Below, piece after piece: positions 62,083-64,000 of a stretch of DNA of 64,000 bases (position 1 is its first letter; each line of letters starts with the position of its first letter). The stretch spans positions 1-64,000 of the forward strand of contig JBBHKE010002919.1 in NCBI GenBank assembly GCA_037447655.1. The letters are read 5' to 3'. The notes below the pieces were generated by a model. It was not told the origin of the DNA, did not search any database, and was given only the letters and a program-made list of their open reading frames with translations. The stretch comes from Zygnema cylindricum (lineage: Eukaryota > Streptophyta > Zygnematophyceae > Zygnematales > Zygnemataceae). Made by a program: the position numbers and the translations under genes.

Positions 62083-63180
62083 GTAGTTAGGCTTTGGTGT
62101 CGCCCACTGTCACTCTTCGTTATATCACGGATGAAGTCCCTATCCTAGCCCACGTTATCCCTAAAATGGAGGAAAGCGTTTTTTCTTTTTGTGAGGCTCT
62201 ACTCCCCGCTCGTGCACGCCTACCACATAATGTCCGAAACTAAGTGCCATCTTTTATATCTTTTATTGCTAACAATAACACTAGTTTTGAAACAGTGTAT
62301 ATCGGAGAAGTCGGCAGCCGATGAATTCTATGATCTATGAAACGTGTTTTTTTTGCTCAATCGCTTGCTCGTTTACGTTCGTGTTTTGGATAGGGGGTTG
62401 TGCGTGGTATAAGCCACATCAATTTTTTTGACACTTCGTCTAAGGTTTGAACATTTCACCTTTGCTCTACGCCTTTGTTTGGTTTGCTCCACCCTATGTT
62501 TTTAAGGCGCCCCCACTGTTTTTTCAACCAATTTATTGACTCTGACTACATTTATTTACTTTTTTGCTCGCGCAGGGGTGAACTTTCAACTGCGCATGAT
62601 TTGGTTCGTGATGAATTGTCGTGATTGATGTCGGATCAAGCTTCATTGTGAAGCGAGAAGTTTTTCATACTCTCTTTCCTCACTCTGAATATAGTGGTAT
62701 TTGGAGTCCTCTTATTGACTTTGTTTTCCTCTACGTGACTAGCGCATCTTGGTAATAGTTGGCTAAGGTACTATTGTATTGAAAAACACCTTTAGACTAT
62801 TCCAAATTACATGTCAAAATTACAAATATCGTCTATATCCCTTGGGTGGGGTGGGGGTATATGGCTTAATGCGTTACATTGTTCCCTACTTTCCTTCTAC
62901 AAATTACGAACCAGATTATGATATCTAACATGGCATGCAATTAGTATGTACACTATAACATTATTTAGCATATAGTACTTAATGTATAAGTAACACTATA
63001 CATTTATGGATATATCGGCGATAACCAATTTACTTTTCCCAACGCATTATATCATGCCCTTCAGCCGTTCGATACCCATAAAATCAATTGGTTGAAATTT
63101 TCACAATAAGATACTTAACGATATACATGAAAACCCCACAAGTACATCACTCGGGTTATGCTGTCAGAGTACGACAATCA
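62083..63180. other. Non-copia DNA, no gene recognised
   Basis: 1.1 kb without LTR, gag or pol similarity that I can see. Plus-strand 62103-62243 is open for 46 codons (TLRYITDEVPILAHVIPKME in it) without a clear start, and 62571-62640 has another short coding-like stretch (STAHDLVRDEL); neither is long enough to call. The right part (62870-63130) is AT-rich and featureless. It may be the ancestral locus that received I and J, or an older decayed repeat. Confidence 0.4.
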
Positions 63181-64000
63181 TGAAATTCTATGGGGTCCAT
63201 TCCTCCACAGAATTCGCAGATCGAAAGAAGCTTATTTAGAGAGTGTCGACTCCAAGTTGATACAAACCCGAATGAGTGACACCCTGACAGTCACAACCCC
63301 AACACAACTTCACCCTTGTGAAAAAAGACTTTTTGTTGTGCTCAGTTCCCCCACCGAATGCAAATTTAGAGTATGAGTATTTGGACACATTCCCCCACTT
63401 TGACTTTCCCTTATAAATGCAGCCCCTCTGGCAAGCAAAAAACTCTAATTAACTATGTCGTTGTGTAACCTCGACTCCTTTGAGTGTGCAGCAAAAAGAA
63501 TCTATGAATTTGCTCTCTTGAGCAGTTAGTTATGGCAAGCCAAAAGATGGCCTATAAATAAAGAAGCACTCTAAGAGGGAGGCGGCTACCTACTATTTTT
63601 CTAAGTCCTAAACCCCATTCTAAACCCTCTACTACTGAAGTACGGCACCAATCAAAGGATTGTACCGTACATGAAAGTACAGGTGCCGGGGTACTTTCTG
63701 TACGGCATTTGTACGGCATGTCTATAGTGGTGACATCCGTCACATCCAAACTTGTTGTCTTGCGTTACGGAGATTTCGTAAACCCGTATGATGTTGCAAC
63801 GTGTCATCCAAAGTGGCGACGTCTAAATATCGCCAAATAGTCCTTTTCGCGATATTGGCTCCTACCAAGACTGTTTGATGAAGACCGACTTCTAATATTT
63901 ACCGTCGAAACAAATGTATCGCAGATTTGATTCGTACGGTACCCTAATTCGTACTAAAACTAGCAATGTCTATGTGCTAACAATTTTTTTGTCTTGTTAA
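63181..64000 (-). mobile_element. Element J LTR, cut by the right window edge
   Basis: Minus clade I LTR, U5 end at 63181 (...CCATAGAATTTCA) with Gag start M-D-P-I-E-F. Leader GGCTTGCCATAACTAA (~63545-63530), mini-hairpins TGCTC-aaga-GAGCA (~63527-63514) and CACTC-aaagg-AGTC (~63480-63466), TATTTATA box (63553-63560), GTAC cluster (63664-63716). The flank at 63166-63180 is not a PBS, so this is a 3' LTR of an element extending rightwards, or a solo LTR. Confidence 0.78.

Overview
This window is plant-type repetitive DNA. It consists almost entirely of Ty1/copia (order Pol: PR-IN-RT-RNase H) LTR retrotransposons nested in one another, with no recognisable host gene, rRNA, functional tRNA gene or CRISPR array. 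A green-lineage host is inferred from three things. The primer-binding sites pair with the anticodon stem-loop of a plant-type initiator tRNA-Met (GGTGGGCCCATAACC, as I recall it for plants; animal initiators have CTGGGCCCATAACCCAG). TATAAATA-like TATA boxes are present. GTAC-rich SBP-box-like clusters occur in the U3 regions. I cannot name the species.

Layout. Element A (minus) is the outer scaffold of the left two thirds. Its 5' LTR starts at 43870, its gag lies at 34515-35600, PR/IN/RT at 26363-28292 and RNase H at 182-783. It is interrupted by C (789-26357, plus), E (28298-34509, minus), a solo Y LTR (35957-37034), F (37116-43303, minus) and the LTR of K (1-176, leaving the window). C is itself interrupted by Y (1058-12536, minus), a solo Y LTR (15339-16613) and D (18762-24931, plus). 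Y contains B (1207-7683, plus) in its 3' LTR. A, C, Y and B therefore form a four-level nest, and nearly every junction has a 5-bp target-site duplication (TSD). To the right lie G (43909-47745, minus, 5'-truncated) and I (47746-62077, minus). I is interrupted by Y' (50387-53326, minus) and H (54678-60924, plus; H also holds an LTR fragment at 57549-58519). After I come about 1.1 kb of non-copia DNA (62083-63180) and an LTR of J running off the right edge.

Two related clades are seen. Clade I (A, B, C, D, G, H, I, J, K) has LTRs starting TGTTGAAA or TGTAGAAA. Clade II (E, F and the non-autonomous Y family) has different LTRs. In both, the gag reading frame opens inside the 5' LTR and runs through the primer-binding site, so the tRNA-complementary sequence is translated as ...QVMG(P/L).... 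Clade I LTRs share an ordered set of modules although the sequence between them has diverged: a hairpin with a conserved loop and covarying stem; CCATGG; an antisense tRNA-like segment with A- and B-box-like motifs; a GTAC cluster; a TATA box; a leader segment complementary to the PBS; and two tandem covarying mini-hairpins. These modules, and the Y family (Gag plus a conserved accessory ORF, with pol lost), are the most interesting content.

Every pol is decayed by stop codons, frameshifts, deletions or active-site changes, so none of these copies looks autonomous. E is the best preserved (five visible lesions). Coding calls are therefore pseudogenes; domain limits inside decayed frames are approximate.
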